A stretch of DNA of 64,000 bases. It comes from Capronia americana (Eukaryota > Ascomycota > Eurotiomycetes > Chaetothyriales > Herpotrichiellaceae). Made by a program: the position numbers and the translations under genes. Shown here in pieces: positions 20,023 to 30,873 of this stretch (position 1 is its first letter; every line of letters starts with the position of its first letter). The stretch lies in the NCBI GenBank assembly GCA_016110215.1, contig JADWQD010000023.1:1-64000 (forward strand), written 5' to 3'. Below the pieces are notes generated by a model. It was not told the DNA's origin. It ran no database searches and saw nothing but the letters and a program-made list of their open reading frames with translations.

Positions 20023-21813
20023 ATGGTGGGCGTGCCCCGCTCGAAAGGATGCATCAGTTGTCGAGCCAGGCACAAAGGCGTAAGTTTGCACGACGATGGA
20101 TTCAGTCTGTAGCGGGACTGTGTGCCAACTCGACGATAGTGCGATGCCCAAAAGCCGTCATGTGGCCAATGCATTCGGAGAGGCGTCCGATGCCCGGGTT
20201 ATGCCAAAGATCTCAAGATGGTGATCGTCCAGCCCGGGAAGAACGACGCCGTAGTTGTGACGAGGAGCTCACTAGGCTCCTCAGCATCCACGATAAACCG
20301 AGATGTCTCGACAGACCCGAGATTGGTAGGACCCCTCCCATCACTTCTCAACACGGCATTTCGCTCTCAAACATACGAGCGCTTCGTCGCCGACTACGCA
20401 CCCCATTTATCCGACACATGGGCAAGACTGCCGACAGACCTTGGGGTGATCCCTTCAACTTCATGGCTGCAAGCTGCCATTGCCGTTGCTCCAACAGATT
20501 CTGTTCTCAACAATGGTCTTACCGCCCTGGCGCTTGCTCAAGTTGGGCGGATGACTAGGCAGCCGGACCTGCTCGTGGGTAGCCGGAGACTTTACACCGC
20601 AGCACTGAGTGGCCTCAACAGGCGGCTGAATGGCGGGAACGAATGCTTTACCGATACGACGCTCGCTGCTGTGATGACTCTCAGCATTTACGAGGTGCGT
20701 GGTGACTTCGCTATTGATGGGCAGGTTGGGCATGAGTAACACAAGCCTCAGATGCAAGAAGGCTCCAGCGAAGGACGCTCGACGAGCTGGGCATCGCACG
20801 TGAGAGGCGCTTCTGCACTGATCCAACTGCGTGGAAGGGCCAATTTCTCCACGCTATTGAGCAACAGAATCTTCCTCGGGGCGCAGATAGCCGAGGTACG
20901 GCCCAAGTATCGAGAAAACTGCCGCCCTGTCGCTGATGTTGAGTAGTTGATTGCAGCGGTCGGAAGTCGGAAACGTGCCGTCAACGCTTCGCTGTGGTCG
21001 CGTACCTGTCAGAACTCGCCGACCGATTCCAGCTTCGTCTCACCCATGCGCCCCTTCGAGATTTTACATATTTTACCAGAGATCATGAGGGATTGTGAGA
21101 GCATATACCCTACCTTGGACGCAGGAAAGCAGGCCCCAGACAATGACAGCAAGGCCGTGGCATCTGTCATGCAAACATGTCAGGACTTCGAGATATGCCT
21201 GACGGAATGGTACAACGACCTCGAAAGACGATATCAAAGCAACCACAGCGGGATACGACCTCAGCCTAACGCACGCTTGGTTTCCGATGTGACCGAAACC
21301 ACAGTCGCATCGAAACTCTACTGGTTCGAGCCCTCCATGTTGTACTCGAAGCTGCCGCGCGACAGTGCAGCGCGCATCTTTCCTTTTGACATCTGCTTCC
21401 CGAACCCAGATATCGCATTTCAGGTTGTGTTGCATTGGACGGGCCTTTTGCTCATGCACATCGCTCTCCAGTTGGTCGATACTCGGCTGAGCCAGTCCGG
21501 CCTCAAGACATCAGCACCTAGTGTCGCACAGTTCACATTCACGAACGACGCCCGCTCTCTAGCTCTGCACATTGCCCAGTCCCTTGAATATTTCGTCCAC
21601 CCAGATATGGGTCTACTTGGGACGGACCTGATTGGGTTTCCGCTGTCTGCCTCGCAGAGGTACTTCCAACACGCAGGCACGAAGGAACAATTATGGTTCG
21701 ATGTGATATTCCGGCAGATAGCGGACATGAAGTCGGGACTCAGGGGATTTTTAGAAGACATGGCCAAGCGAAATACGGTCAAATTGGTCAGCCCGCGGCA
21801 TCGCACCTCTTGA
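20023..21813 (+). CDS. Zn2Cys6 transcription factor (fungal TF domain, Fungal_trans_2-like)
   Basis: Four exons: 20023..20079, 20140..20694, 20752..20895, 20947..21813, 540 residues. Exon 1 encodes only MVGVPRSKGCISCRARHKG, so the first intron splits the zinc cluster. After splicing it is C10-x2-C13-x6-C20-x6-C27-x2-C30-x6-C37, a perfect match. This MVGVPRSKGC start is typical of a large family of pathway-specific or development-linked regulators. The rest is helical: SLLNTAFRSQTYERFVADYAP, then LTALALAQVGRM, a SWASHVRGASALIQLRG segment and a long C-terminal region. The exon 3/4 acceptor could also be read slightly downstream. It probably works with, or competes with, the neighbouring regulator at the cluster promoters (inference). 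Confidence 0.85.
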
Positions 21814-22192
21814 GGAGATGATGGATCATGTTCGAACATGTCTTGATGTGTTCGTGTCTCCATCGGACCAATCAGATCATGCGGAATGGGGGACTCAGAA
21901 ACACCGCCGCCTTCTTTTCCTGGAATGTGTCGTCCTTCCTAATCGACCACGCCAGGTAATCGTAAATCGGACACTGAAATATGATGTGCAGGACCTCTCC
22001 AGTCGCACTACGTGGCTTCGACCGCGAGACTGTATGGCGATGCAACTGTAACACTCGGTCGACGACAGAGATGACTCAAAAGACCGTGGGTCCTTGACTC
22101 ACGCTTCTCCACAAATTGCGACGCCTTTGCTTCCAGAAACCGTTGCCTCTGCGATCTTTCATTTCAGTCTGTCTCTTCAAATTCGAGTGAAA
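21814..22192. other. Intergenic
   Basis: Short gap between the Zn2Cys6 stop and the acetyltransferase start. An in-frame ATG at 22094 could extend the downstream gene by 33 residues. Confidence 0.4.
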
Positions 22193-23025
22193 ATGGTGGC
22201 CACAATGCCAGCCTTAGACTTCTCCTTACCTGTACCTCATCCGACATTGAAGATAGCCCTGACACCGACTCGTGAGTCTGATGCGGACGCCGCGATTGCC
22301 GGCCTCAACCACCCGAAAGTTTACTCCAACTTGAACGGCCCGCCGTATCCATATACTGAAAAGGATTGGGGCGAGTGGTATGCTCCCATCGCCAGCGCCT
22401 CGAGCGACAACCTGGCCGAGTTGAAAGCAATCCAGGAACAGACGCCACCTGTGTTAGCGTCATGGGACTGGTCAAAGAAGCAGTGGCTCGGCCAGAGGCC
22501 GTGGACTTCCACGATCCGAAATGTCGTCGACGGGAGGTTCATCGGTAACATCGGTGTACAGAGGGAGAGCTTCACGTATATTCGCGACGCCGAGGAGAGA
22601 CAACGGAGGAAGGACGAAAACGACGTGTTAGAATCAGGCGACCCAAGAATAATCTGGATGATCGGGTGTGAGTCCTTCGGGCGTTTCTAACACCTGTCCA
22701 TGGAAACGTGTCACAGGCCGGAGTGGTTGTGCGCTGACGGAGGACAGTTTGGCTCGTTCCAGAATATCACGGACGCGGGATCATGCCGGCTGTTCTCAGA
22801 ACCTTGATGGCTGAAATTATTGTCCCGTACATGAACGCTCACACGGTGCATGGGGCTTATTTCGAGCACAACCTTGCCAGCAGAAGAGTATTTGAGAAGA
22901 ATGGATTCTCCTTTGAGACGTTGGCACCAGATGCTATCCCTATCAACCCGGCAAAGCTCAATGGCGTGGAAGGCAAGAACGTCGGAATTGGAGTGATGAA
23001 GTGGGAGCGCAGACCAGCGAACTGA
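22193..23025 (+). CDS. GNAT-family N-acetyltransferase
   Basis: Two exons, 22193..22667 and 22748..23025, joined in phase to give 250 residues. The N-terminal half reads TLKIALTPTRESDADAAIAGLNHPKVYSNL, the RimJ/RimL-like opening. After the intron come FWLVPEYHGRGIMPAVLRTLM, the acetyl-CoA pyrophosphate-binding Q/RxxGxG/A-type loop, and HGAYFEHNLASRRVFEKNGF, the NxxSxxxxEKxGF signature of ribosomal-protein-type acetyltransferases. In fungi such proteins acetylate small molecules or protein N-termini; the substrate is unknown. Start chosen at MVATMP; ATG 22094 is an in-frame alternative. Confidence 0.85.
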
Positions 23026-23883
23026 AGATGAATCGTCGAGCACAAGACTGGAAGCGTCACAGCGCCCGGAGGGTGGGATCCGCCATTGTGCTACAGTACT
23101 GTCCACTTCGAGAGCGCATTATCGCATTCCATCTGTTCGATCAAGAACAGACACTCCGTACGAGTCGTGATTGTCACCCCTGGGGCGTAATGGTATAATC
23201 GGCATGCGAAAACAAGAACTGCATCGCGTCCGTAGATTGCGTGCCAAACACCATGAAGAATGTGGCACGACTTGCTGCCGAGAAACGGTAATTACCGTGT
23301 ACAGTTTCACAGCTGCGTCAAATACGTGACAACCGCGAAACCTGCTTGCAACAGATGAAGCCCTATTCCCACGCCCATGACCCCCCAGGTGAGGGTTTTT
23401 GCCAGGCAGAGGTGGAGTGACCATGTCGGGTTCTGGGCGCTGATGTCGTGCCGACCTGAGATCTGGCGTCTGGTCTCTGTCGGCGGCGGCTTCCGAGCGC
23501 CAGTCTGCTTAACGAGAAAGCCTAATGGAGCCTAGAGCGCGCCCCTTTAGGGACTGGAAGCTTCTGCCCCGGCTAGCCCCCTCACTGTTTTCGTGGGTCG
23601 ACGGGTCAGATGTTGCTCTCCAACAATTCCCGCCCAGAGATTCCTTGCATCACCAGACGCGGCGACAGTCCTCCTCCAAGCCTGTCAGGCGGGAGCGGAG
23701 CGGAATCCAGCACTTACCAGAATAGTGCCGCAAGCCGGGTCTGTATCAGGATGGATTTCTTTAAATGCTGCGAAGTGCGATCGGCTCAACATGGCCTCTT
23801 TATTCTACCAATCCAAACAAACCACAAGACTTGACAATCACACCGACAGAAATCATCTGAACCACCTCCCACATTCATCTTCA
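23026..23883. other. Intergenic
   Basis: About 860 bases. Frames on both strands are short and lack protein-like composition. Nothing recognised. Confidence 0.4.
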
Positions 23884-24578
23884 ATGGTCCAATACGATCC
23901 ATTTGTTGGAATGTTTCCTGCTACTCCCCTTCCCACTCGCGGAAGAGGCACTGCTCAAGCGAGCACCAATACCAACACCGAGCACTCTCCAGGACAAAGT
24001 ACGTTTACAGCTCCCCTGCTGCTGCGGCCCATCACACTCGCTAACATTGGGAAAAAGACGAAATCATCCACCACCGACTCAGACGACTATCATCGAGCTG
24101 TAGCAACCATCCTCGGTGCTGTTCCAAATGCCACTTGCGGCTACCATCCCAAGAACATCTTCCAGCCTTGATACGTCATGACAGCACTTCAAGCGAAGAG
24201 GAATGGGACGGCTTCTGCCCGGATATCACCATGCCCCACGATCTTTGCCGTTCGCCCTCGCGCCCGTCGCTTCAAAGACGGCATTCCAGCCTCTGCCCCA
24301 TTAACGTCGCCCACCACGTCCGCAAGACTAGCGGCGGCTCACCCATGCAGATGCTGGCTAAGGAGCATGCCGATGCTCTCGCCCACCACCACAACAAGTG
24401 TAACTGCGAGACAATCATTCCGCAGGAAAACCTGGACGAGAGATACGGACTGGTCGAGGAGCCCCAGGAGATCAGGCGGAAAAGGGAGAGCCTAGACCAA
24501 GAGTCCGCGGGGCGGTTGGCGGATATCATGCACCAGGAATTGATATCCGACATGGAAGCACGGCAGTGCATGCTATGA
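23884..24578 (+). CDS. Hypothetical protein
   Basis: Proposed two-exon gene, 23884..24115 and 24166..24578, 214 residues. The intron (50 nt, GTGCTG…TTCCAG) joins the reading frames in phase but has a weak donor. The N-terminal MVQYDPFVGMFPATPLPTRG is followed by a Ser/Thr-rich linker. The C-terminal half is hydrophilic and helical with an acidic patch (DSTSSEEEWDGF), a His/Cys stretch (ALAHHHNKCNCETI) and a charged coiled-like end. I recognise no domain. Composition and frame length argue that it is coding, with moderate confidence in the exon join. Confidence 0.5.
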
Positions 24579-26300
24579 CAGAGGCGGAAAGGCTTTGATT
24601 GCTCATGTACTCTTTCAAAAGTCTCGCCGGCGCCGATGGGGGTCCAATACAGTGACTGGGGCGTTTAGTCTGGGCGGCAACTAATGTCATTGGAACTTTA
24701 GGTTCTACTGTATGCGAATCACGAAATATGACATATAATGGATTGATAAACGCATTAGCTGCAAATGCAGGGTTCGCTTCTTCCTTTTGATCGTACCTCC
24801 GCAAGCGAAGTAAGAGAAAGTGGACAGGGTAATCCTATATCGACTCCGACTCAGGAGTGTTGCTGGAAACTTGTACATCCGTCGCGCAGCTTTCCCAGCG
24901 TTCTTCAGCTATTAGGGAGCTATACAGTAATTCCTATGCCTGTGCCTATACCCGCTCTATGTGGGAATACACATCGCCGGCCATGATTATTACTTGCTGG
25001 AATGTAGATCGAGCCCCTATCTGGTTGCTGGCAGTGGCTGATGCTGTAGACACTGGCCACCTAGAGTGACAAGGCTACACGAGCAAGGGGCACCAGCTTG
25101 GCATGGCCGCCCCCAGCCCCCGCCTAAGTTACCCAGCCAGGAAGGCCTCAGGGCGCCTACGAGTACGAGTAGATAAAAGCCGCAACAGCTAGCGTCAGCT
25201 CCGCTGAACACTGCACCCCTACCTAGCCCGCTAGGGCACACAGCTCATGTCACACCACCTTTTGACCACACCCGTACTAGCACATCCTGGCACCCTGGGC
25301 ACTGTGGCATCCGCTTGCGCTTACTCTAGCAATCTGCCCTACGCAAGTCTCCGAACCGGACCCGCGTCAGCAACAGTCACTGCAAAGTAACTCAGTACGA
25401 GAGCGTCCTTGGTGAGTTTACGAGTTGATCCGAGCTCGCCTGCTTGACTGTCCCTGCGGAGGCGGCGATCTGGATGCATTCGAAGGGGATTTACTCGTAC
25501 TAGGAGTTAGCCATGCATGCACGTGTGCTCGTTGCTCGATCGAGATGTTGCTGGGCCCTGTCTCTTCTCTCTTCCCAACAAACATCACGCCATGCTCGCC
25601 TGGGGCATGCCACCCAAATGCGAGGCAAGTCTTTTGCATTGCATTGCGTCGCGTCACGTCGTGGCCCTTTGAGTGGCTGTCACCATCATGGCCATCGTAT
25701 GATACTTCCCGGATGACATTCACACTCACACCTCACAAGCCTAATTACTCAGTGCCATTGTAGTAGTACGCACTACAGTGCACATCCTTCCCATCCCATC
25801 CGTCACATGGAGTCTAGGCCAATCTAGACACACACAACACACTCACGTGTGCGTGCGCATTGCACATTTCGCTCACTGCACGCGGTTTTGGCTCGGTAGC
25901 TTCTCTCCCGCGCACGGTCGATCTTCCTTGATGCACCTCGCTATGGTGTGTGCCTGTGTCTGCCAGCGAGCTGAGGACCTTGACTGGACCACAATGGGTA
26001 AAAGTAGCTTTGGTAGGTGGTACTGTAGCTAGGTAAGGTGCCGGGATCGGACGACATTGCATTCACCTCGCCCTCGATTCGCATTCACATTCACATTCGT
26101 AAAATATATATAATACGCTGCGGTCGCTCTACAGGTGAGGCCTGGCTTACCTACCATCCCCTCACAGCGGACAATCCATAATACAGTGTATTCTCACACA
26201 TCCACGAACATACACACACGCCTGTATATCAAAGGGCATCTACGAAACAACCCTCCCATTCAGGATTCCGAGTAATCTCAAAAACAACATAAAAACCATC
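24579..26300. other. Intergenic, 1.7 kb, promoter of the small heat-shock gene
   Basis: No gene seen. It contains overlapping TACGAGTA copies at 25158-25171, a TACTCGTA at 25492-25499 and CA-rich stretches near 25826-25850. Close to the heat-shock gene are CATTCA repeats (about 26071-26098), a TATA box and a CCCCT stress-element core at about 26157. Confidence 0.45.
26105..26115 (+). promoter_or_regulatory. TATA box of the small heat-shock gene
   Basis: TATATATAATA, 186 bases upstream of the ATG at 26301, in an otherwise GC-moderate region; a strong candidate core promoter element. Confidence 0.5.
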
Positions 26301-27167
26301 ATGGCAGCAGCAGCAGCAACAACACTCCCCTACTCCGTCCCGGCCAACTACGCCATCCGGCTGGTCGAAGAACCACTCTCGGCGCCCTCACACATCGACG
26401 ACCACCCGGTGCAGCCGCGCGCGTCGGACCCGTCGCACTTCCAATTCCCGCGCACCTCGCTCCACGCCGTGACATTGCACTCGCACTTCAAGGGCCCGCA
26501 CGCGCCGGGGAGCGTGCGGGCGTCGCCGCGGTCAGCAACGACGTGGGTTCCCCCGACCGACATCCGCGAGACGCTCGCCAACTACCACATCGAGATGGAG
26601 GTCGCGGGCGTGACGGACAAGGAGGACATCCTCATCCAGTGGCTCACGCCGCACACGCTGCTCGTGCAGGGCACCGCGTCGCGGCCCCGGAACATCGGCC
26701 TGGTCGACCAGGGCGAGGGCAAGAGAGTCTGGGAGGGCAAGGAAAGCGACGGATGGGCCACCGAGACGGGCCGCGCAAAGGTAAGATAAAAACCATTACT
26801 TTCGGTTCGAATTGTTGCATTGCATTGCATGCGTATATCACTCAGAGGGTTTTTGTTTACGATTTTCTAACACGCCTTCTTGGCACGCGCGCAGCAACCC
26901 GAACCAACAGACGGTGGACCCCTAGTGCGCACGACGAGCCGCGAGACGGTCGAGGCCGAACTGCTCGCCGACACGACGCCCACGATCCTGCTCGCGGAGC
27001 GCAAGGTCGGCCCCTGGCGCCGCACCTTCACCCTGCCCGACGACGTCGAGATGCGCGAGCTCAAGGCCCGGCTGGAGGGCGGGCTGTTGCGCATCGACAT
27101 GCCCAAGCGCAGCATCGAGGATTTGGAGGCCTTGAAGGGCGCGGGCATCAGGATCGAGATCGACTAG
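26301..27167 (+). CDS. Small heat-shock protein (Hsp20/alpha-crystallin domain)
   Basis: Two exons, 26301..26780 and 26895..27167, in phase, 250 residues. The alpha-crystallin domain starts at about residue 83: TTWVPPTDIRETLANYHIEMEVAGVTDKEDILIQWL, where fungal members usually have PxxDIRET and an EVPG-like turn. It resumes after a ~60-residue insertion with GPWRRTFTLPDDVEMRELKARLEGGLLRIDMPK, the A-x-x-x-GVL-x-I-x-P equivalent. An ATP-independent chaperone of the cytosol. The N-terminal ~80 residues are Ala/Pro/His-rich. The coding part is strongly GC-biased compared with its flanks. Two hairpin-forming repeats follow directly after the stop. Confidence 0.88.
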
Positions 27168-27953
27168 AAGAAAATAAGAAGGCTTCCTGAATCAAATAGG
27201 AAGTACGTGGGAAGGGAAATCAAGAAGGCTTCCTGGATCGAATAGGAAGTACCTCGTCCGTGGGAAGGGAAAACAAAAAGGCTTCCAGGAACCATCGGTG
27301 GATGACGAAACATACCTACTTCACATGCATACCTATACAGTACTCAGTACATTGTCATAGATGGATGGGGTCCGGGACAACACAAAATAAAAGACCGTGG
27401 CAGGGCAGGGCAGGGAATTTGTTCGGTGGACTCGGGGGAAATCATACTCTGGCCGGGACAGCTTGACCGGTGGCGACGGACTGGAACTCGTCGAGTCCAT
27501 AAATTTAGCGACTTAATTACAATTCGGAGGGATTAATCAGTTCGATGGTATTATACTCTCTCGTACTTTTACTTTTGTTATATGTGCAAACGGCCTTCTT
27601 TCGAGACCCCGTTGCTTTGCATGTACAGTAGCACACAGCAGCATGACCGAGAAGAGCGAGCGAGCAGAGTCGACTTCATGCGCAATCCCTCTCATTCCCT
27701 TCCCCTGACTTGTCCGAGATTCTCAACAATATATTCATATTCATATTCATGTTCAGTCCAATCCGATCCGATCGCACGCTCCAAGTCTCGGCAGATTCGC
27801 CAGAGATCAATCGCCAAAGCCACGCAGCGGGCAAAGGCCTCTCGCTCAAAAAAAAAAAAAGGCTGCATCTCCGCTCTCAGTACGGAGTAAATCAGCCAGG
27901 AGAAAGAATTCAAGAAGATGCAAATTTCTTGCATTGGTTCGTGATTGCAAATC
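27168..27953. other. Intergenic between convergent Hsp20 and bHLH genes
   Basis: Besides the hairpin repeat it holds an A-tract near 27849-27860 and several ATTCATATTC-like repeats near 27730-27750. No gene seen. Confidence 0.4.
27175..27290 (+). repeat. Imperfect tandem repeat with hairpins in the 3' flank of the Hsp20 gene
   Basis: A ~46-53 base unit (GAAGGCTTCCT…AGGAAGTAC…GTGGGAAGGGAAA) occurs twice, with a partial third copy. Each full unit contains CTTCCT and AGGAAG separated by nine bases (27183-27188/27198-27203 and 27229-27234/27244-27249), so both can fold the same small stem-loop. Starts within 10 bases of the stop codon, so probably lies in the 3' UTR. Confidence 0.6.
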
Positions 27954-29345
27954 TTACACCGCCTGTACTTGCAGATTCACCATCTGTTTCAGTAAACTGC
28001 AGTCTTCGCACCGGACCAGCTTCTCCAACACCCGCACCCTTTCGGATAATCTGTGGATTTCATTCTCCATATGCCGCATCTCGACCTCCGTCTGGTTGAC
28101 GTAGTTCATCGCCTCGGTAAGGACATCGCTCTTGCGCACCTTTCCACCGGGCAGGCCGTTGTTTGAGACCACATCTTCGCGCTCGCCGTCCTCGCCGACC
28201 CGCGGCCCGTAGTGCGAATTTTGCAGCGTCGAGTGTAGTTGCGTGATCTTGGCGTTGAGGTTTTCGCGGTATTTGCGTTCCACAAGCGAGTGTGCCTGTT
28301 TGGCGCGTTGTTTGGCATCAGCCTTGGACGGCGCGGTGGCTTTTGTGGTCGACGGAGGGGCATCGTCGTCGTCGTCGTTATCTGATGATACGGCCGTGAC
28401 GCTGGGGATCTGGCTGGCGCGGGTGGTGCGGCGCGTGTTTGTTGTGGTGGATTTCCTTGATCGAAGGGGCACGACGTCCGGTTGGCTGTCGACCGTGGTT
28501 GCGGTCGAGCTTGATGAGCGGCGGGTTGCCAACGAGCGGGATGTGGTGGTGGTGCTTGTTCGTGTGCTTATGCTGGGTCGGTGGTGGAGTTCGACAGACA
28601 TGCTGTCGGGTGTGAAGTCGATTTCGTTGCGTGAGTGGGTGTCTGTGATACAGGGCACGGCCGTGCACTCTTCGATGGGTGGCAGGGTGGTGAAATTCAT
28701 GCACGGTGCGTCCGGGCCACAGCGTGAGGGTTGACAGCTGTCTACTTGACCAGCGATCAGGGGACAGAGCTTCTCTGTCGAGTCTGCTCTTGATGCGATG
28801 GAGATAGCGATGGGATCCAGGTTGGTCATGGGCGGGGAGCTGTTGACCGAGTCAGAAGCTGATAGTGTTGTCGCGAGATCGTTGTTGGTCATGTTAGAGT
28901 CATCGTCAGCGCGTGAGGTGTGCAGGCTCGACTGATCCATGGGCGAGAGATTTGCCTCCATGTTGAGGAGCTGTGAGAAGGAGTATTGGTTGCTTGGGTA
29001 CGTGTCTCCTGAGGCTCTGCGTGGACCAGAAGTCTGTTGCTGCGAGGAAGAGTTGATCAGGTTACCTGCGGATCCGTGGCGATGGTTGGGCTGCCGCAGA
29101 TACGCCAAAGAATCCTGCGCTCTGTCCATCGCCGCTGAGTATTTCTGGTTGAGGGAGTGGTGCGAGTCGATTTCCAGGTTTGACGGGATCAGCGGAGTGG
29201 TGGTAAAGTCCATCTCATGCCACCCGGTGTAATCTACAGACTCGGGGTCGACGATTGACAACTGGGGATGTTGACCCTGAAATGCATGTTGGCCCTGAAA
29301 GTCATGAGAGCTCTCTGGCTGTCGGAACAAATGCCGGTAAGGCAT
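27954..29345 (-). CDS. bHLH(-zip) transcription factor, SREBP-like basic region
   Basis: Single exon, 463 residues. The bHLH domain begins at about residue 352: HSLVERKYRENLNAKITQLH. Tyr359 in the basic region (ERKYR) replaces the Arg of most bHLH proteins, the hallmark of the SREBP group, which lets them bind both E-boxes and sterol-type elements. The loop is long and charged (about residues 376-402). Helix 2 is VRKSDVLTEAMNYVNQTEVEM, running into a leucine-zipper-like coil HRLSERVRVLEKL. Unlike true SREBPs there are no transmembrane helices after the domain, so it is a soluble nuclear regulator. The N-terminal 340 residues are Ser/Thr/Gln-rich and disordered. Confidence 0.85.
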   Translation of the reverse strand: MPYRHLFRQPESSHDFQGQHAFQGQHPQLSIVDPESVDYTGWHEMDFTTTPLIPSNLEIDSHHSLNQKYSAAMDRAQDSLAYLRQPNHRHGSAGNLINSSSQQQTSGPRRASGDTYPSNQYSFSQLLNMEANLSPMDQSSLHTSRADDDSNMTNNDLATTLSASDSVNSSPPMTNLDPIAISIASRADSTEKLCPLIAGQVDSCQPSRCGPDAPCMNFTTLPPIEECTAVPCITDTHSRNEIDFTPDSMSVELHHRPSISTRTSTTTTSRSLATRRSSSSTATTVDSQPDVVPLRSRKSTTTNTRRTTRASQIPSVTAVSSDNDDDDDAPPSTTKATAPSKADAKQRAKQAHSLVERKYRENLNAKITQLHSTLQNSHYGPRVGEDGEREDVVSNNGLPGGKVRKSDVLTEAMNYVNQTEVEMRHMENEIHRLSERVRVLEKLVRCEDCSLLKQMVNLQVQAV

Positions 29346-30500
29346 CGTTGCTACTGGGTCGTCGCTCGTCTCGCGGATACGCCTTGTGTTTCAACCGGCT
29401 GTTCGAATCGTGCTGATTCCCGTAAAGTTACCGTTTCAATGCCCGACTCGACCCATAAGACAACACCGTTTCGGAGGCCGTGTCCCAATGATGGTAGGTA
29501 ACGGTGGCGCTTGGGGGCAAGCTCGTAAGTACCGTTCAGCGCTAACTGTTCGAGGAGGTTTCGTGACTTGCGGTGGGCGTGGTATCGAGGGAGAGCGGAG
29601 GGCAGAGTGTCAGGCCACGGTGACGATATGGAAGAGGGATTTTGGTGGACGGCGTGTGTAGATGTAAGGAGACTGACGATGCTAGCTCGGTAATGGAAGT
29701 CCGGAGGATGGCTGCAAGGGAGGGAAAAGGTCAGGATCAGGGCTGCGTGAGTAAGGATCGGGCGGTCACACCACACCGCGACGATCCCGTATCGCCAAGC
29801 TGCAAGTGGTATCGCAAGGGCCAGTAGATTGCCATGAATCCTCGCTTAAGGTCGCTTCTGTTACAAGCGTTACAGCTGTTGGGTCCAGGCCCATGCGCGG
29901 CCAGTTCCAGACCCTCAGGCACGAGACATTTATCGGTGACTGTAATGACGTTTTGTCCCGCAGCCAAACATTGCGAAATAACAGCGAAAGAACCACCGAT
30001 TAATCCTCGCGTGGCCTGACACGCTTGACAATCCGATTTCCCACTAGACAATCGACGATCCCGCCGCTTGGTCAACTTCGGATCTGCTGCAGGCAATTAA
30101 CCTCGCGGAGGCCGCCGTCACCAGATTCCAAGACAACCCAGATCGACCGTGCACCTATCTGCGCGAGCTGGTGACATCGTCACGCAACTTCTGAATCTCC
30201 GCATTCCGTGTGCTGAGTGCTGCACACCTATCTGCTGAGGGAGCAGAGACATGCCCTCCCACCACCAATGGATGGAATCGGGAAGAACGAGCTGCGAAAA
30301 CAGGGACACAGGATATGCAAATAGTTAAAAGGCGCATCCTGGACCTCGTGTAAAGGTAGGAAGTCACCCAACATCTCAACTCATATCAGATCAGGAACAT
30401 CACGAAACAACTCTCTTGACAATCGATCCACTCAAACCGACAAACGTCTCCCCTTACTGTACCCCAAGTTCGAAGCCTTCTCGACTCCGTCACAATCATC
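29346..30500. other. Divergent promoter of the bHLH gene and the small mitochondrial-type gene
   Basis: 1.15 kb. Several short frames on both strands with no recognisable pattern. Confidence 0.4.
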
Positions 30501-30873
30501 ATGAACGCAGCTCGCCAAGTCTTCTCTCGACGCTTTGTCAGCGGCATGGGTCCCAGGCTCACCACACCTGCCCGATATGCTTCGACAAATGCGGGGCATC
30601 ATGGCCTATCGCCGCACGATAGAAAGTTGATGCGCGGTGTTTTCACTGCAGGAACACTGGCTGTCGCCGGAGGTGTCGCGTTCGGAGTAAGTTTCCCCCA
30701 GACACAGTACATGTCGCTGAGCCGGGAGATCGAAGACTAACCCACTTTCTCAGGCGGCCAGATCCGGAGGACGAGTGGGCAACCGCTTCATGAAGAGGAA
30801 TTCAACGCTTGACAGCTCCAAGTGGTTTGCAGAAAGTTCGGATATCACCAGTTTCTTCGGCAGCAAACGCTAG
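30501..30873 (+). CDS. Small mitochondrial-type membrane protein, unknown function
   Basis: Two exons, 30501..30686 and 30754..30873, in phase, 101 residues. The first ~27 residues (MNAARQVFSRRFVSGMGPRL…) are Arg/Ser-rich without acids, a classic mitochondrial presequence. A single hydrophobic segment follows at about residues 47-64 (VFTAGTLAVAGGVAFGAA), then a basic GGRVGNRFMKR stretch and a hydrophilic end. This suggests a small inner-membrane protein with one crossing. The 67-nt intron has GTAAGT and CTAAC consensus sites. I do not recognise a named family. Confidence 0.7.

Noticed and set aside
7347..21813. Secondary-metabolite biosynthetic cluster
   Set aside because: No PKS, NRPS, terpene synthase or prenyltransferase is present; enzyme types fit degradation better.
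24526..24804. 92-codon minus-strand frame
   Set aside because: Overlaps the 3' end of the 23884-24578 gene in antisense and lacks any pattern.
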